Part shown: positions 9,527 through 18,405 of the stretch, piece by piece | Layout of the letters: each line of letters opens with the position of its first letter | How positions within the stretch are numbered: the first letter of the stretch is position 1 | DNA from: Corticimicrobacter sp040137905 | GTDB lineage: Bacteria; Pseudomonadota; Gammaproteobacteria; Burkholderiales; Burkholderiaceae_B | Assembly (NCBI RefSeq): GCF_040137905.1 | Contig: NZ_JBEFDG010000068.1 | Location: 1 to 64,000, forward strand | DNA length: 64,000 nt | Direction of reading: 5' to 3' | The notes under the pieces: generated by a model | What the model was told of the DNA's origin: nothing | Seen by the model: the letters and a program-made list of their open reading frames with translations, nothing else | The model's database searches: none | Translations under genes and position numbers: made by a program

Positions 9527-10411
9527 TTAATCGAAGCGGCCAATACGGCCCAGGTCGCTGAAGTTCATCCAGATGAAGAATGCCTTGCCGACAATGTTCT
9601 GGTCGGGCACGAAACCCCAGTAACGACTGTCCTGGCTGTTGTCGCGGTTGTCACCCATCACGAAATAATGTCCTTCCGGCACCTTGCAACGCACACCATT
9701 ACGGGCATATTCGCACTGGTCACGGAAGGGAAAGTTGGTGATCGGGCCCAGCGCCTGGTAATTGCGCTCATCGAGCAGGATGCTGTGATCGACATCGCCC
9801 AGGTGCTCCTGGTAGCGCGTGGTATACAGCATGCGATCCGGCTCGAAATATTCATCGGCACGTTCATGCTTGATTTCCTGGCCGTTGACAAAGAGCCGCT
9901 TGTCCAGATAAGCGACCTCGTCGCCCGGCAATCCGACGACGCGCTTGATGTAATCGACCTCGGGTTCGACAGGGTAGCGGAACACGATCACATCGCCACG
10001 TGCCGGCTGACCGGTTTCGATGACCTTGCGGTCGAGCACGGGCAAGCGCATGCCATAGCTGTACTTCTTGACCAGGATCAGATCGCCCGACTGCAACGTC
10101 GGCAGCATGGAGCCGGAAGGGATGCGAAACGGCTCGACCACAAAGGAGCGCAGCACGAACACAAACAGGATGACCGGAAAGAAGCTGACGCCATACTCGA
10201 TCCACCAGGGAACGTGACGGGCTTCTTCGAGGGCGCGTTCACGCTCCTGTGCCACCACTTCAGCCGGACCGGCCGCAATCGCATCATAATGGGCCATGAC
10301 ATCAGCCACGCGCTGGCGGCGCCTGCGGCGCCAGACTGCCACATCCAGCCCCCAGATCACACCGGTGACCAGCAGCAGGATGAACAGGATCAGGGCAAAG
10401 TTCCAACTCAT
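9527..10411 (-). CDS. lepB: Signal peptidase I
   Basis: A 294-residue membrane serine protease that cleaves signal peptides from exported proteins. Two hydrophobic segments lie near residues 5-25 and 75-92. The catalytic Ser is in FRIPSGSMLPTL and the general-base Lys in YIKRVVGLPGDEV. The C-terminal MGDNRDNSQDSR box is complete. The start at 10411 overlaps the lepA stop as ATGA, so the longer in-frame extension through lepA is rejected. Exported products in this window, such as MucD, MucB and the DUF4148 protein, would depend on it. Confidence 0.96.
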   Translation of the reverse strand: MSWNFALILFILLLVTGVIWGLDVAVWRRRRRQRVADVMAHYDAIAAGPAEVVAQERERALEEARHVPWWIEYGVSFFPVILFVFVLRSFVVEPFRIPSGSMLPTLQSGDLILVKKYSYGMRLPVLDRKVIETGQPARGDVIVFRYPVEPEVDYIKRVVGLPGDEVAYLDKRLFVNGQEIKHERADEYFEPDRMLYTTRYQEHLGDVDHSILLDERNYQALGPITNFPFRDQCEYARNGVRCKVPEGHYFVMGDNRDNSQDSRYWGFVPDQNIVGKAFFIWMNFSDLGRIGRFD

Positions 10412-12201
10412 TTTTCTTCCACCTGCAAAATGGCCAGGAAGGCTTCCTGCGGGATTTCGACACTGCCGACCTGCTTCATGCGCTTCTTGCCGGCCTTCTG
10501 CTTTTCGAGCAACTTCTTCTTGCGACTGATATCGCCACCGTAGCACTTGGCCAGCACATTCTTGCGCAGGGCCTTGACGTTTTCACGGGCAATGACCTCG
10601 GCCCCGATGGCTGCCTGGATCGCCACATCGTACATCTGGCGCGGGATCAGGCCACGCATCTTGGACACCACCTCGCGGGCCCGGTAGCGGGCGTTGGAAC
10701 GGTGCACGATCAGCGACAGCGCATCGACCCGGTCACCGTTGATCAGAATATCGACCTTGACCACATCGGCGCTGCGATACTCCTTGAACTCGTAGTCCAT
10801 CGACGCGTAACCGCGCGAAACCGACTTGAGACGATCGAAGAAATCGAGCACGATCTCGGCCAGCGGGATTTCATAGACCAGGTGTACCTGCCGGCCATGG
10901 TAGGACATGTCGATCTGGGTGCCGCGCTTGGCGGTACACAGCGTCAGGACCGGTCCCACATATTCCTGCGGCATGAACAGCGTGACCGTGACCACCGGCT
11001 CGCGGATATCGAGCAGCTTGCCCACTTCGGGCATGCGTGCCGGACTGTCGACCGAGATCGTGGTGCCATCGCGCAGATCGACCTGATACACCACCGACGG
11101 CGCGGTCGTGATCAGGTCCATGTCGAATTCGCGCTCCAGGCGCTCCTGCACGATTTCCATGTGCAACAGCCCCAGGAAGCCGCAACGCACGCCGAAGCCC
11201 AACGCCTGGGACACTTCGGGCTCGTACTGCAGGGCGGCATCATTGAGCTTGAGCTTGTCGAGCGAATCGCGCAGCGCATCGTACTGACTCGACTCGACCG
11301 GGAACAGGCCGGCGAACACCTGCGGCTTGACTTCCTTGAAGCCTGACAGTGCCGCGCTGGCCGGCTTGTTGGCCAGGGTAACGGTATCACCGACCTTGGC
11401 GTGTGCCAGATCCTTGATCCCCGTGATCAGGAAACCGACCTGACCTGCCGACAGGCTCTGGCGCTGTTCGGCCTTGGGCGTGAACACACCGATCTGCTCG
11501 CAGGGATGCGCGGCCCCTGTCGCCATCAACAGGATCTTGTCACGTTGCTTGAGTGAACCGTTGAAGACCCGTACCAGCATGACCACACCCACATAGTTAT
11601 CGAACCATGAGTCTACGATCAGCGCCTGCAGAGGGGCATCCGGATCGCCTTTCGGCGCAGGAATGCGTTCAACGACAGCTTCGAGGATATCGTCGATACC
11701 CATGCCTGTCTTGGCACTGGCAGGAATGGCGCGTGTGGCATCGATGCCGATCACGTCTTCGATTTCCTCGACAGCCGCCTCGGGATTGGCCGACGGCAGA
11801 TCCATTTTGTTGAGCACGGGGACGACTTCGACATCAAGGTCAATGGCGGTATAGCAGTTGGCCACAGTCTGCGCCTCGACCCCCTGCGATGCATCGACCA
11901 CCAACAACGCACCTTCACAGGCTGCCAGGGAGCGGCTGACCTCATAGGAGAAGTCGACGTGTCCCGGGGTGTCGATCAGATTCAGATAATAGGTGTGACC
12001 ATCACGGGCCTTGTAGCTGAGCGAAGCCGTCTGTGCCTTGATGGTAATGCCGCGTTCGCGTTCGATGTCCATCGAATCAAGCACCTGCTCGGACATTTCG
12101 CGGTCCTGCAGGCCACCACAGCGTTGGATCAGGCGGTCAGCCAGGGTCGACTTGCCATGGTCGATGTGAGCAATAATCGAAAAGTTGCGTATACGCTGCA
12201 T
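10408..12201 (-). CDS. lepA: Elongation factor 4 (LepA)
   Basis: A 597-residue ribosome-associated GTPase that acts on stalled or mistranslocated ribosomes and affects initiation and assembly. G motifs are AHIDHGKST (G1), DTPGHVDF (G3) and NKMDLP (G4). The rest matches the LepA-specific C-terminal domain, with a basic tail near LAKCYGGDISRKKKLLEKQK. Length is typical (E. coli 599). It is the first gene of the lepA-lepB-rnc-era-recO run and begins just after the terminator that closes the mucD operon. Confidence 0.97.
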   Translation of the reverse strand: MQRIRNFSIIAHIDHGKSTLADRLIQRCGGLQDREMSEQVLDSMDIERERGITIKAQTASLSYKARDGHTYYLNLIDTPGHVDFSYEVSRSLAACEGALLVVDASQGVEAQTVANCYTAIDLDVEVVPVLNKMDLPSANPEAAVEEIEDVIGIDATRAIPASAKTGMGIDDILEAVVERIPAPKGDPDAPLQALIVDSWFDNYVGVVMLVRVFNGSLKQRDKILLMATGAAHPCEQIGVFTPKAEQRQSLSAGQVGFLITGIKDLAHAKVGDTVTLANKPASAALSGFKEVKPQVFAGLFPVESSQYDALRDSLDKLKLNDAALQYEPEVSQALGFGVRCGFLGLLHMEIVQERLEREFDMDLITTAPSVVYQVDLRDGTTISVDSPARMPEVGKLLDIREPVVTVTLFMPQEYVGPVLTLCTAKRGTQIDMSYHGRQVHLVYEIPLAEIVLDFFDRLKSVSRGYASMDYEFKEYRSADVVKVDILINGDRVDALSLIVHRSNARYRAREVVSKMRGLIPRQMYDVAIQAAIGAEVIARENVKALRKNVLAKCYGGDISRKKKLLEKQKAGKKRMKQVGSVEIPQEAFLAILQVEEK

Positions 12202-12243
12202 GTAGTGTGAAGGGCAATCAGAGAGAGGTCCGTCAGCCAGGAC

Positions 12244-12269
12244 AAAAAAAGGGGCGCAGCGCGCCCCTT
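12244..12269 (-). terminator. Rho-independent terminator after mucD
   Basis: A nine-base-pair GC-rich stem (AAGGGGCGC with GCGCCCCTT) and a three-base loop, followed on the minus strand by seven U residues. It lies 24 bp beyond the mucD stop and before lepA, so it separates the envelope-stress operon from the lepA operon. Confidence 0.85.
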
Positions 12270-12292
12270 CGCGTCAATCCGCCATTTTAGCG

Positions 12293-13774
12293 TTACTTGG
12301 CGGGCTGCACAGCGACCCATTGCGTCTGCTCGCCCCGACGCACCAGCAATGCGGCAGCACGGGACGTATCCAGCCCCGTGACCAGTTGGTTGAACTGGCT
12401 GGGTGACGTCACATCCTGGTCATTGAGCGCCAGGATGACATCCCCCTGGGTCAGGCCTGCCGATGCTGCGGCCCCCTCGGCCGACTGCACCAGCACGCCA
12501 CCACGCACACGCATGCGTTCGCGGGCTTCGGCCGTCAGTTCCGTCACCGCCAAGCCCAGTGCGTTGGTCTGCGCAGGTGCGGCATTCTCGGTACTTTCAC
12601 TGTCGGCGACAGCGGCATTGCCATCTTCCATCTGGGCCACAGTGACCTTGAGCGTACGGGCACGGCCCTTGCGCCAGACTTCAAGCGAAGATTCGGTGCC
12701 CGGCTTGACCTGGCCCACGATGCGCGGCAGGTCAGACCAGCGAGTGATCGGCTGCTTGTTGAACTTGATGATCACGTCGCCCGCCTCGACACCCGCCTTG
12801 TCGGCAGGACCATCGGGCTCGACCATGCTGACCAGTGCGCCTTCCGCCTTGGGCAGGCCAATGGCATCGGCCACTTCCTTGCTGACTTCACCGATCTGCA
12901 CGCCGATACGACCCCGGGTCACATGACCGGTAGCACGCAACTGGTCGACCACCTGCATGGCCTCGTCGATGGGAATGGCCAGAGAAATGCCCATGAAGCC
13001 GCCACTGCGCGAGATGATCTGCGAGTTGATACCCACCACTTCACCGTTCAGGTTGATCAGCGGGCCACCCGAATTGCCGGGGTTGACGGCCACGTCGGTC
13101 TGGATGAACGGCAGGTACTCGCCCGTATCACGACCTGTAGCACTGACGATACCGGCCGTCACAGTGGATTCGAGTCCGAACGGAGAACCGATGGCCAGCA
13201 CCCATTGCCCCTTGCGCAGCAACTTGGGATCGCCGATCTCGAGTGGCGTGATGTTCTGGTCGGAATCGATCTTGACCAGCGCCACGTCGGTACGGGCATC
13301 GGAGCCGATCAGTTTGGCCTTGAATTCGCGGCCATCGCTGAGCGTGACGAAAATGTCGGTTGCCTCATCGACCACATGAGCGTTGGTCAGGATATAGCCA
13401 TCATTGGAGATGAAGAAGCCCGAGCCCACGCCACGCGGCACGGTGCGCTCTTCCTGCGGTGCCTGGGGTTGCTGCGGCTGTTGCTGACGACCGCGCGGAC
13501 CGGGTGCGCCCTGTCCACCCGGATTGAAATCCGGGCCAAAGAACCAGCGGAACATGTCGTAGGGATCACCATTGCCGCCAAAATTGCGCACAGGAACGGT
13601 CGCAGTGGTACGGATGTTGACGACGGCAGGATCAGTCTTTTCGACGATCTGGGTGAAATCAGGCAGACCAGTCACCGACTGGGCCATTGCGGCCGGCGCC
13701 TGCAGCAGGCTGATGGCAGCCGCCGCGGCGGCAATCAGCCGCAGAAAACGATGAGAAACTTTATCAATATGCAT
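12293..13774 (-). CDS. mucD: Periplasmic serine protease of the DegP/MucD family
   Basis: A 493-residue HtrA-family protease and chaperone for misfolded envelope proteins. It has a signal peptide (about residues 1-31, ending APAAMAQ). The catalytic triad is His133 (TNAHVV), Asp163 and Ser235 (GNSGGPL), and two PDZ domains follow. A Gly/Pro/Gln-rich insert at about residues 85-108 forms the regulatory loop and is unusually low in complexity. It is the last gene of the rpoE-mucA-mucB-mucD operon and is followed by a strong terminator. By analogy with Pseudomonas it should dampen the envelope-stress signal while serving as an effector of that response. Confidence 0.95.
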   Translation of the reverse strand: MHIDKVSHRFLRLIAAAAAAISLLQAPAAMAQSVTGLPDFTQIVEKTDPAVVNIRTTATVPVRNFGGNGDPYDMFRWFFGPDFNPGGQGAPGPRGRQQQPQQPQAPQEERTVPRGVGSGFFISNDGYILTNAHVVDEATDIFVTLSDGREFKAKLIGSDARTDVALVKIDSDQNITPLEIGDPKLLRKGQWVLAIGSPFGLESTVTAGIVSATGRDTGEYLPFIQTDVAVNPGNSGGPLINLNGEVVGINSQIISRSGGFMGISLAIPIDEAMQVVDQLRATGHVTRGRIGVQIGEVSKEVADAIGLPKAEGALVSMVEPDGPADKAGVEAGDVIIKFNKQPITRWSDLPRIVGQVKPGTESSLEVWRKGRARTLKVTVAQMEDGNAAVADSESTENAAPAQTNALGLAVTELTAEARERMRVRGGVLVQSAEGAAASAGLTQGDVILALNDQDVTSPSQFNQLVTGLDTSRAAALLVRRGEQTQWVAVQPAK

Positions 13775-13829
13775 GTGTCATGCTCCGAAAATGATACTGC
13801 AATACCAGATGGGGACTGGCATACGATTA

Positions 13830-14876
13830 TCAACGGGGCGCTGCATCCTGCCTGGGCACATATTCACTATCCTGCACCAGGCGCTGCAGTGTCCGGGCCG
13901 GCACCTCGCCGACCGCTGTCAGCCAGAAATCCGCCAGCCGCGCTCCATATACATGGACAGCGCCAAACTGCAAAGTTCCCTTGGGATGGTGTTCAGCATC
14001 CTGATCTTTGTAAAGTTCGATAAAGACCGACAATGCAGACAGGCCATCAGACAAAACCCATTGGCTGACAGGGCGTTCCGGCCCCATCATGCGTTCGACT
14101 TCCAGCACGGGCTTGAAGCCTGGCGGCACGGGAATGCGCCAGCCCTGTCCCGCCAGATCGACCGATGCCACCACCGGCTCCACCACTTTCCAGTCGCGCG
14201 GGGCCCAATCGCTCTTGAGCCAGTCAGTCTGCACCTGATCACCCAGTTGCAGCATATTGAAAGCGACCTGCTCGACCAGTTGACCATCGGTATCGAACGT
14301 CTGCCGTTTGAGCAGAAGATCATTGTCGGTATCGACGCACAGGCGGTAGCCATAGCGCAGGTCATCTACCGGCTGCAAGGCGACCCAGTTGCAGGTATGG
14401 CCCGCAACGCGTTCCTGCTCGCCTGTAGGCACGACGTTGTAATGGCTGCCGATATCGTGGCTGTCTTCGCGCAGCAGGCCTGGAAAGCGATCCTGGCGAT
14501 GCTTTTCCATGTAGACCGTTTTCTGCTCCGGCATCAGGCACTGCACTTCATCGTTGTGGCGCAGAAACTCGCGACGCTCACCATCGAGAGACTCGACCCG
14601 CTCCCGCTCGCCGGTACCATCCAGGATATGAACAATACGTGATGCGTACAGTTCATTGCCATACTGGCGAGTGAAAATACCGCTGTAATCCAGGCGGGAT
14701 GCAGCACGCTGGATACGATCCAGCAATGCCACCGCGTCCTCGTCGACCTGCGGAGCATCCTGTGGCGCAGGAGCCTGTGCCTGTGCCAGGCCCGCCGCCA
14801 GGAACAGGCACAGCGCCACGCACCTTTGCGCCAGACCGCCTCGCTTGCTCCCCGCCATCGCCAGACGCGCCGACAT
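13830..14876 (-). CDS. mucB: Sigma-E regulator MucB/RseB
   Basis: A 348-residue periplasmic sensor that binds anti-sigma factor MucA and shields it from cleavage until lipid or mislocalised-protein signals appear. A signal peptide covers about residues 1-33 (cleavage after AAGLAQA). The LolA-like N-terminal domain (YSGIFTRQYGNELYASRIVHI region) and the smaller C-terminal domain (VPPGFKPVLEVERM region) are both present. The start shares one base with the mucA stop (TAATG), so translation is coupled. Confidence 0.93.
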   Translation of the reverse strand: MSARLAMAGSKRGGLAQRCVALCLFLAAGLAQAQAPAPQDAPQVDEDAVALLDRIQRAASRLDYSGIFTRQYGNELYASRIVHILDGTGERERVESLDGERREFLRHNDEVQCLMPEQKTVYMEKHRQDRFPGLLREDSHDIGSHYNVVPTGEQERVAGHTCNWVALQPVDDLRYGYRLCVDTDNDLLLKRQTFDTDGQLVEQVAFNMLQLGDQVQTDWLKSDWAPRDWKVVEPVVASVDLAGQGWRIPVPPGFKPVLEVERMMGPERPVSQWVLSDGLSALSVFIELYKDQDAEHHPKGTLQFGAVHVYGARLADFWLTAVGEVPARTLQRLVQDSEYVPRQDAAPR

Positions 14877-15382
14877 TATCGGGGCACCCCGTAGGATGCC
14901 TGCTGCACCATGCCGCTGCCTGCAAACTGCCGATGCGCATCGAGATATCCATGCAGCTTGCTGGCATCTGCGGCATCGACGGGACCGGTGGAGGCCTCGG
15001 CCAATATCCGTGTACTGTCAGGCGATGGGGTCACCATATACGGCTGGGCGATCCAGACGACCGTGGCCACGGCTGCGGCGACGGCCAGTCCGGACAGGCC
15101 GGCACGGGCAAAACGCTGCCTGCGCGACAGCGAGACGATGACCGCCTCCTGTTCCAGCGCAGCCGCCATGTTCGCCCGAAAGCGTGCACTGGGCCCCGCC
15201 GAAAGCTGTTCACTGCGCAGCACGTCGCCGATCAGGTGCCAGGCTTCCCATTGTGTTCGCCCGGCTGCGGTATGCAGCACTTCCGGCAGCGGCCCCGCAT
15301 GTTCGCCATCCATCCAGGCAGACAGCAGCTCCTGCCGGTTCGGCGAGGCAGCCTGATCGTCAGTTTTTACAGCAGCTTGCAT
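14876..15382 (-). CDS. mucA: Anti-sigma-E factor MucA/RseA
   Basis: A 168-residue single-pass membrane protein. The cytoplasmic N-terminal domain (about 1-95, with ELLSAWMDGE and WHLIGDVLRS) binds the sigma factor. One membrane helix lies near 100-118 (LSGLAVAAAVATVVWIA). The periplasmic tail is short (about 50 residues) and would contact MucB and be cut by a DegS-like protease. It starts 12 bp after rpoE and overlaps mucB by one base. Confidence 0.9.
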   Translation of the reverse strand: MQAAVKTDDQAASPNRQELLSAWMDGEHAGPLPEVLHTAAGRTQWEAWHLIGDVLRSEQLSAGPSARFRANMAAALEQEAVIVSLSRRQRFARAGLSGLAVAAAVATVVWIAQPYMVTPSPDSTRILAEASTGPVDAADASKLHGYLDAHRQFAGSGMVQQASYGVPR

Positions 15383-15394
15383 TTTGTGTGACTC

Positions 15395-15994
15395 CTACCA
15401 GCGACGCTCGGCGTCGGTATCCAGCAATGGCCGCAGGCGTGCGGATATAGCTTCGCGTGCCCGGAAAATTCGTGAACGCACCGTGCCAATCGGACAGCCC
15501 ATGCTCTGTGCAATGTCTTCATAGCTCATGCCTTCTATCTCGCGCAAAACGATTGCCGTACGCAACTCGTCCGGCAAGGTTTCGATCGCCTCATTGACTG
15601 CAGCGGCGACCTGACGACTTGCCAGCACGGATTCAGGGGTGCTGATATCCGTTAGGTTGTCTGTTTCGTCAAAAGTTTCACCGTCTTCCGTTTCGATTGC
15701 GCTGGGCGCACTCGGACGGCGACCTGCCGATGACAGCCAGTTGCGAGCCGTATTGATGGCGATCCTGTAGAGCCAGGTATAGAAGGCACTATCGCCGCGA
15801 AACTGGGGCAGCGCCCTGTAGGCCTTGATAAAGGCTTCCTGCACGACATCCTCGACCTCGGCCTGATCGCGCACCATGCGGGACACCAGCCGCATGATCT
15901 TGCGCTGGTACTTGAGCACCAGCAGATCGAATGCGGTCTTGTCCCCGCGCTGAACGCGAACGACCAGCTCGTTATCCACATCGCGTTCGCTCAT
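15395..15994 (-). CDS. rpoE: ECF sigma factor RpoE/AlgU
   Basis: A 199-residue group IV sigma factor for the envelope-stress regulon. Region 2 spans roughly residues 10-90, with the -10 recognition part at FYTWLYRIAINTARNWL. Region 4 spans about 130-185, with the helix-turn-helix at EGMSYEDIAQSMGCPIGTVRSRIFRAR. Between them is an acidic linker. The start at 15994 is favoured because it overlaps the upstream gene's stop as ATGA and the conserved sequence begins there. It is first in the order rpoE-mucA-mucB-mucD. The upstream YgfX-like gene is probably in the same transcript. Confidence 0.96.
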   Translation of the reverse strand: MSERDVDNELVVRVQRGDKTAFDLLVLKYQRKIMRLVSRMVRDQAEVEDVVQEAFIKAYRALPQFRGDSAFYTWLYRIAINTARNWLSSAGRRPSAPSAIETEDGETFDETDNLTDISTPESVLASRQVAAAVNEAIETLPDELRTAIVLREIEGMSYEDIAQSMGCPIGTVRSRIFRAREAISARLRPLLDTDAERRW

Positions 15995-16503
15995 ACATAT
16001 TCCTGTTGACGGACATCTGCCATGCGGCGCTGCCCCTGCCACATGGCGATGACCTGAAGCCGACGCCAGGCGGGTGCCGGCATGCTGTCACGCCACAGCG
16101 TAAACCAGAACGGCCTGCCCGTGGAGGCAACAGCAGAAGTGCCATCATTGCACGGCTGCAATTGGATGCGCAGCCAGCCCGGCCCCCGGGCAAAACCAAG
16201 CGCCCTGCCACTACGCCAGCCGGTACAGGCCGTCCGCACCTGCCAGGGTGCGCCCGGCGCTGCGGCCACCGCAGCGATGCGTTGCCGCCATGCATGCCGG
16301 CATGCCGCCAGCACCAGGCAAGATGCCACCAGCAAGACCAACCAGGACACCATGACAGGCAAGTCCCGGCTCAGCAGCAAAATGGAGAGGAGAAAAAACA
16401 GCGCCAGCAACAACGCTGCCAGCGCCATGAAACGGGATGGCCGGACAGTGGTATGGACCGTCCGGAATGCTGTCTTGGAAACAGGCCCCCGTGCCGCCGT
16501 CAA
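15991..16503 (-). CDS. YgfX-like two-helix membrane protein
   Basis: A 170-residue protein with two adjacent membrane helices (about residues 25-45 and 48-68) and a soluble C-terminal domain. That domain contains FWFTLWRDSMPAPAWRRLQV, which resembles the LW-DS-x4-W-R-x-L-x signature of the YgfX/CptA family. It probably starts at a TTG immediately after the fabF stop with AAGG upstream. An internal ATG at 16428 would remove the first 25 residues. The stop overlaps rpoE by ATGA, which implies translational coupling between a membrane protein and the stress sigma factor. E. coli YgfX pairs with SdhE, which is not present here. The family assignment is moderate and the function unknown. Confidence 0.55.
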   Translation of the reverse strand: MTAARGPVSKTAFRTVHTTVRPSRFMALAALLLALFFLLSILLLSRDLPVMVSWLVLLVASCLVLAACRHAWRQRIAAVAAAPGAPWQVRTACTGWRSGRALGFARGPGWLRIQLQPCNDGTSAVASTGRPFWFTLWRDSMPAPAWRRLQVIAMWQGQRRMADVRQQEYV

Positions 16504-16504
16504 C

Positions 16505-17734
16505 TCAGACCTTGCGCACGGCCATGGAACCGTTGGTTCCGCCGAAGCCGAAAGAGTTGGACAGGGCGATGTCGATCTTCATCGACCGCGCCTCGTTGGC
16601 GCAGTAGTCCAGATCGCAATCCGGATCCTGATTAAAGATATTGATGGTCGGTGGCGAGATCTGGTTGTAGACGGCCAGCGTCGTGAACACAGCCTCGATA
16701 CCGCCTGCCGCGCCCAGCAGGTGGCCGGTCATGGACTTGGTGGAGTTGACCGTGAGCTTGCGTGCGTGATCGCCAAAAGCCAGCTTGAGTGCCTCGGTTT
16801 CGTTGCGATCACCCAGCGGCGTGGAGGTGCCGTGCGCATTGACATACTGCACTTCGTCGGGATTGAAGCCGCCATTGCGCATCGCATTGAGCATGCCACG
16901 GCGTGGACCATCGCGATCCGGCGCGGTGATGTGGTGAGCATCGGCGCTCATGCCATAGCCAGCCAGCTCACCATAGATGCGGGCACCACGTTTCTTGGCA
17001 TGCTCATACTCTTCGAGCACCAGCACGCCAGCGCCTTCGCCCAGTACGAAACCGTCGCGATCCCTGTCCCAGGGGCGCGACGCCGTTTGCGGATCATCGT
17101 TGCGAGTCGACAGTGCACGCGCGGAGGCAAAGCCACCGACACCCAGGGGCGACACACTCGACTCGGCACCGCCGGCCAGCATGACATCGGCATCGCCGTA
17201 TTCGATCAGGCGGCCTGCATCGCCGATGCAGTGAAGGCCTGTGGTGCAGGCGGACACGATCGAATAGTTGGGCCCCTTAAGGCCAAACTGGATCGACAGG
17301 TGTCCGGAAATCATGTTGATGATGGATGCCGGCACGAAGAACGGCGAGATACGCCTCGCGCCACGTGCCTGGTATTCGATCTGAGTCTGCTCGATCAGCG
17401 GCAGGCCACCGATACCGGAGCCAACCACCACGCCGATGCGCTCGGCGTTTTCCTCGGTGACGACAATGCCGCTGTCACGCCATGCCTGCATGCCTGCGGC
17501 CACTCCATAATGGATGAAGGTATCCATATGGCGGGCTTCTTTTTCGGAAATGTACTGGCCGATATCGAATCCCCTGACCTCGCCGGCGATGTGGCAGTTC
17601 AGGCCCGAGGCATCGAAACGGGTGATCCGGTCAATGCCGGAGCGTCCATTGACGATGTTGTCCCAGGCGGTGGCAATGTCGTTGCCTACGGGAGAGACGA
17701 TGCCCAGGCCGGTGATGACGACGCGTCGCTTCAC
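16505..17734 (-). CDS. fabF: Beta-ketoacyl-ACP synthase II
   Basis: A 409-residue condensing enzyme that elongates acyl-ACP with malonyl-ACP in type II fatty acid synthesis. The nucleophile Cys is in VSACTTGLHC, and the catalytic His residues are in NAHGTSTPLGD and MTGHLLGAAGG. The C-terminal FGFGGTN motif is intact. Length matches E. coli FabF (413). It follows acpP by 232 bp containing a stem-loop, which could set the acpP:fabF ratio. The next gene begins directly after its stop. Confidence 0.97.
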   Translation of the reverse strand: MKRRVVITGLGIVSPVGNDIATAWDNIVNGRSGIDRITRFDASGLNCHIAGEVRGFDIGQYISEKEARHMDTFIHYGVAAGMQAWRDSGIVVTEENAERIGVVVGSGIGGLPLIEQTQIEYQARGARRISPFFVPASIINMISGHLSIQFGLKGPNYSIVSACTTGLHCIGDAGRLIEYGDADVMLAGGAESSVSPLGVGGFASARALSTRNDDPQTASRPWDRDRDGFVLGEGAGVLVLEEYEHAKKRGARIYGELAGYGMSADAHHITAPDRDGPRRGMLNAMRNGGFNPDEVQYVNAHGTSTPLGDRNETEALKLAFGDHARKLTVNSTKSMTGHLLGAAGGIEAVFTTLAVYNQISPPTINIFNQDPDCDLDYCANEARSMKIDIALSNSFGFGGTNGSMAVRKV

Positions 17735-17925
17735 GCAAGACTCCTAAAACATACAAACAATGCCTCCATGCGGCACCATCGGCTGGCAGCATGCTGAGAC
17801 GCACGCCTTTGCCAGAGGTGCAGCCTGGCGACAAAAAAAGGTGGCCGAGGGATCCGGGAAGCATGAGCCGCTTCTGCGCCCATCATGCAACACGCCGGAC
17901 CCACCTGCGCCACCCATGTAGACTG

Positions 17926-17948
17926 GGTCATGCCACGATGGCATGACC
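17926..17948 (-). other. Stem-loop between acpP and fabF
   Basis: A perfect ten-base-pair inverted repeat (GGTCATGCCA with TGGCATGACC) around a three-base loop, 19 bp past the acpP stop. No U tract follows on the minus strand, so it is not a classical terminator. It may protect the 3' end of abundant acpP mRNA or attenuate read-through into fabF. Confidence 0.6.
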
Positions 17949-17966
17949 AGCTTCGAACATGCAAGA

Positions 17967-18206
17967 TTACTGCTTGGAATTGGCAGTAATGTAGCCGATG
18001 GCCTGTTGCACGTTGGTGATTTTCTCGGCTTCCTCGTCGGGAATCTCGGTTTCGAACTCGTCTTCGAGTGCCATTACCAATTCGACCATGTCGAGTGAAT
18101 CGGCACCGAGGTCGTCAAGAAAGGAAGATTCGTTCTTGATCTCGGCTTCGTTGACGCCAAGTTGTTCAGCGACGATCTTCTTGACGCGCTGTTCGATGCT
18201 TTCCAT
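17967..18206 (-). CDS. acpP: Acyl carrier protein
   Basis: A 79-residue acidic four-helix carrier that holds the growing acyl chain on 4'-phosphopantetheine. The attachment serine is Ser37 in GADSLDMVELVM. Length and sequence are near those of E. coli AcpP. The start at 18206 gives the canonical MESIEQRV N-terminus, and the upstream in-frame extension runs through intergenic DNA with no ribosome-binding site. A 199-bp gap from fabG, with a terminator-like hairpin, suggests an additional acpP promoter, as expected for its high abundance. Confidence 0.98.
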   Translation of the reverse strand: MESIEQRVKKIVAEQLGVNEAEIKNESSFLDDLGADSLDMVELVMALEDEFETEIPDEEAEKITNVQQAIGYITANSKQ

Positions 18207-18297
18207 GCAGATCTCCAATAAGGGACAAGTCCCGCGAATTATAGCCAAGCGTAGGCGCTTGCATACACCGGCCATGACAAAAAACCGCATTGAATGG

Positions 18298-18330
18298 GAA
18301 AAAAAGCCTTCCGGACGCTGTTTGTCCGGG
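18298..18330 (-). terminator. Possible terminator after fabG
   Basis: A six-base-pair stem (CCGGAC/GTCCGG) with a seven-base loop. It is followed on the minus strand by AAGGC and a run of seven U. The short stem and its offset from the U run make this a weak or partial terminator between fabG and acpP. Confidence 0.4.
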
Positions 18331-18405
18331 TAAGCCCCATGCTCAACGCACCTCAAAATCCTGTTTCCAGCCCTGTACAGCGAGTGTATCTGGCCAGATA
18401 CGGCT

